Shown here: positions 62,163 to 64,000 of the stretch, one piece after another
Numbering within the stretch: the first letter of the stretch is position 1
How the letters are laid out: each line of letters opens with the position of its first letter
Assembly (NCBI GenBank): GCA_030247675.1
Contig: JAOTRX010000006.1
Location: forward strand, 124,001-188,000
Direction of reading: 5' to 3'
DNA: 64,000 bases
DNA from: Desulforhopalus sp.
Lineage (GTDB): Bacteria; Desulfobacterota; Desulfobulbia; Desulfobulbales; Desulfocapsaceae
The notes under the pieces: generated by a model
Databases searched by the model: none
What the model saw: the letters and a program-made list of their open reading frames with translations, nothing else
Told to the model about the DNA's origin: nothing
Made by a program: the position numbers and the translations under genes

Positions 62163-62708
62163 ATGCAAAAGAACAAAAAGGTATTGGTTTTGGCCGGGAG
62201 TCCCAGAAAAGGGGGAAACTCCGACCTGTTATGCGATCAGTTTCTGCGTGGGGCCGGGGATGCCGGTCATTATGCGGAAAAAATATATGTGACGGACAAG
62301 GAGATCAACCCCTGCACCGGCTGTGGAGCGTGTTTTGAAAAGAAAGGCGATTGCGTTCAGGAGGACGATATGGCTGGGATCCTGGATAAAATGGTCGCTG
62401 CCGACGTCATCGTCATGGCAACCCCCGTCTATTTTTACTCCATGAACGGGCAGATGAAGACCCTCATCGACCGGACCTGTCCCAGGTATACTGAAATCAG
62501 CAACAAGGAAATGTATTTTATCATGACTGCAGCGGTCGAGGGAAAGGAGCTGCTGGAAAGAACCCTGGAAGGCTTCAGAGGTTTTACTTCCTGTCTGAGC
62601 GACGCCAAGGAAAAAGGAATGATCTACGGCACGGGAGCCTGGAATGTAGGGGATATCAAAGGGAGCGCGGCGATGATTGAGGCATATGAAATGGGAAAGA
62701 ACGCGTAG
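62163..62708 (+). CDS. flavodoxin-like NAD(P)H-dependent oxidoreductase with Cys cluster
   Basis: A 181-residue relative of the protein encoded at 23085-23657. FMN loop GSPRKGGNSDLLC (about 14-26), cysteine cluster CTGCGACFEKKGDCVQEDDM (about 50-69) and TPVYFYSMNGQMKTLIDR (about 86-103) are present. The spacing CxxCxxCx6C suggests an iron-sulfur cluster. GGAG upstream. The metallophosphoesterase gene follows 72 bases later. Confidence 0.83.
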   Translation: MQKNKKVLVLAGSPRKGGNSDLLCDQFLRGAGDAGHYAEKIYVTDKEINPCTGCGACFEKKGDCVQEDDMAGILDKMVAADVIVMATPVYFYSMNGQMKTLIDRTCPRYTEISNKEMYFIMTAAVEGKELLERTLEGFRGFTSCLSDAKEKGMIYGTGAWNVGDIKGSAAMIEAYEMGKNA

Positions 62709-62780
62709 AAGACGGAGAGCACGGTATGAGCACGAATGATATGAGTAAAAGAGTCAAACCATATTGATGAGCACAAGATA

Positions 62781-63914
62781 ATGCGACTTGCAATCCCCTC
62801 TCTGGTTCTCTTCATTTATATTGTTGGCAGTTTGATTACCTTCTTTCCTTGCCGCCCTCTGATAAAGGCGGTTGCCAGTATTGCGCTTCTGGTCATAAGC
62901 CAGAAATATCTCATTTATGAAAGGCTCGGTGGCTCCTTTATCGCCCCCGATTTACCGGGTCCTGTGCTGCTGGCCCTGGAAATACTCTATGCCGCCATGG
63001 TCATCCTGGTCTTTCTGTTGGTACTGAAGGACGGACTGGCGCTCCTGCTCTGGCTGAGCCGCTGGCTGGGGACTTCCTGGCATCTGCCTTTTACCCCTGC
63101 GATCCGGGGCATCGGTCTGGCGGTTATCGCCCTGGTCCTCTGCCTCTATGGGACCTGGCAGTCCATCCGCGTTCCGGGTGTCCGCACGGTGGAAATCACT
63201 CTGCCGAAATTACCGGTAAGCCTCGATGGATTCTCCATTGTCCAGCTTTCCGATATCCACATCGGACCCTTTCTAAAAGGTGCCTGGCTCCGGGAGGTGG
63301 TGGCGAAGACCAACGCCCTGTCGCCAGACCTGGTGGCCGTTACCGGCGATATGATAGATGGTTCTCCGGAGGAGTTGACGGACGACGTGGCGCCCTTTGG
63401 GGATCTGCGGGCCAGGTATGGCGTATACGGGATTACCGGTAATCACGAATATTACTTCCGGGTCGAGGAGTGGCTGCCGGTTTTTGCGAAGCTGGGTATC
63501 ACCATGTTGATGAATGAACACCGGATCCTGGCTGCCGAAGGTGGCGGGGAGCTGGTCATCGCCGGTGTGGCCGACCAGGCCGCACAGCACTATGGCGGGG
63601 CAGGCCCGAATGTCACCACAGCTCTTGCCGGTGCGCCGGATGCGGTCAGGGTGCTGCTGGCCCATCGACCCAATGGCATAGCGGGAAGAAACAATGCCGA
63701 TCTTCAGCTCTCCGGCCACACCCATGGCGGGCACCTGTTTTTTCTCAAATGGCTGATCTCGGCCTTCAACGGCGGGCTGGTGGGTGGCCTGTACGAGGTC
63801 GTCGGCACGAAACTCTATGTCAGTCCGGGCACCGGGCTCTGGGCCGGCTTCTCCTGCCGTCTGGCCGTGCCGGCGGAAATTACCCACATTGTTTTACGAG
63901 CGCAGGCACACTAA
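62781..63914 (+). CDS. membrane-anchored metallophosphoesterase, YkuE-like
   Basis: A 377-residue protein with about four N-terminal membrane helices (1-130) and a calcineurin-like phosphoesterase domain (about 150-370). Metal ligands are seen in LSDIHIGP, VTGDMIDG, GITGNHEYY, LLAHRPN and LSGHTHGGHL. YkuE-like enzymes act near the membrane on unknown phosphoesters; lipid substrates (UDP-diacylglucosamine type) are possible. The ribosome site is weak. Window ends 86 bases after its stop. Confidence 0.86.
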   Translation: MRLAIPSLVLFIYIVGSLITFFPCRPLIKAVASIALLVISQKYLIYERLGGSFIAPDLPGPVLLALEILYAAMVILVFLLVLKDGLALLLWLSRWLGTSWHLPFTPAIRGIGLAVIALVLCLYGTWQSIRVPGVRTVEITLPKLPVSLDGFSIVQLSDIHIGPFLKGAWLREVVAKTNALSPDLVAVTGDMIDGSPEELTDDVAPFGDLRARYGVYGITGNHEYYFRVEEWLPVFAKLGITMLMNEHRILAAEGGGELVIAGVADQAAQHYGGAGPNVTTALAGAPDAVRVLLAHRPNGIAGRNNADLQLSGHTHGGHLFFLKWLISAFNGGLVGGLYEVVGTKLYVSPGTGLWAGFSCRLAVPAEITHIVLRAQAH

Positions 63915-64000
63915 TATTTGCTTATTATTGAAAATCCGAAGTTTTTACCGATAGATAAAGAGGACTTTGGCTGTCCTTCGGCACTGCATAGACATACAAT

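Noticed and set aside
1..64000. tRNA or rRNA genes
   Set aside because: No T-loop GGTTCGAATCC-type segment with a matching acceptor stem was found on either strand by reading; a tRNA scan would be decisive.

Overview
The window reads as chromosomal DNA of an anaerobic Gram-negative bacterium, most likely a sulfate-reducing Desulfobacterota of the Desulfobulbales type. This placement is inferred from gene content; no rRNA or taxonomic marker lies in the window. Supporting genes are a rubrerythrin, an Hdr/fumarate-reductase-like soluble iron-sulfur complex, an oxygen-sensitive glycyl radical enzyme with its activase, flavodoxin-like reductases, outer-membrane features (a PagL-like protein, a SPOR protein) and many redox-thiol proteins. 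I saw no tRNA, rRNA, CRISPR array or intact insertion sequence.

Layout. 1-6.3 kb: a secreted protein cut by the window edge, rubrerythrin, a minus-strand pair (fatty-acyl-CoA ligase and a MetE/UroD-fold protein), a VKOR-thioredoxin fusion and a small Arg-rich protein. 6.9-10.8 kb: a four-gene HdrC-HdrB-SdhB-SdhA-like operon ending at a strong terminator. 10.9-19.4 kb: a double-ACT regulator convergent with an ectoine-type aspartokinase, a Ca-binding-loop protein, a RCK ion channel, a SPOR protein, an aspartate aminotransferase and a Tim44-domain protein. 19.4-22.8 kb: trans-4-hydroxy-L-proline dehydratase (hypD) and its activase. 23-30.6 kb: a flavodoxin-like protein, a GlpD / methyltransferase / glycosyltransferase / epimerase set, an EAL-HDOD protein and a PagL-like protein. 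30.6-35.5 kb: ppk-zntB and a polytopic membrane protein. 35.6-39.6 kb: an ArsR-controlled seven-gene operon (permease, three thiol-redox or Cys-rich proteins, CcdA, arsenate reductase). 40-42.5 kb: a secreted protein built from 23 copies of a 36-residue repeat.

43-64 kb is more accessory in character: a NMT1/THI5-like ABC importer, brnTA, a low-GC secreted protein lying between two ~147-bp direct repeats, a CoA ligase / free carrier protein / GNAT / thioesterase group with a LysR regulator, hipBA, a broken XRE regulator, a divergent HxlR-qorB pair and a metallophosphoesterase.

How the genes work together. The Hdr/Sdh-like operon probably couples a thiol/disulfide or ferredoxin-type donor to fumarate/succinate-type chemistry in the cytoplasm. 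The ArsR operon has near-identical inverted repeats before the regulator and before the permease, so it looks autoregulated and metalloid- or thiol-stress responsive. The most unusual items are the 36-residue repeat protein, the four-subunit Tfr-like complex with a non-covalent-type flavin site, the HypD pair in a probable sulfate reducer, and a brnT gene whose promoter places the transcript start on the start codon.
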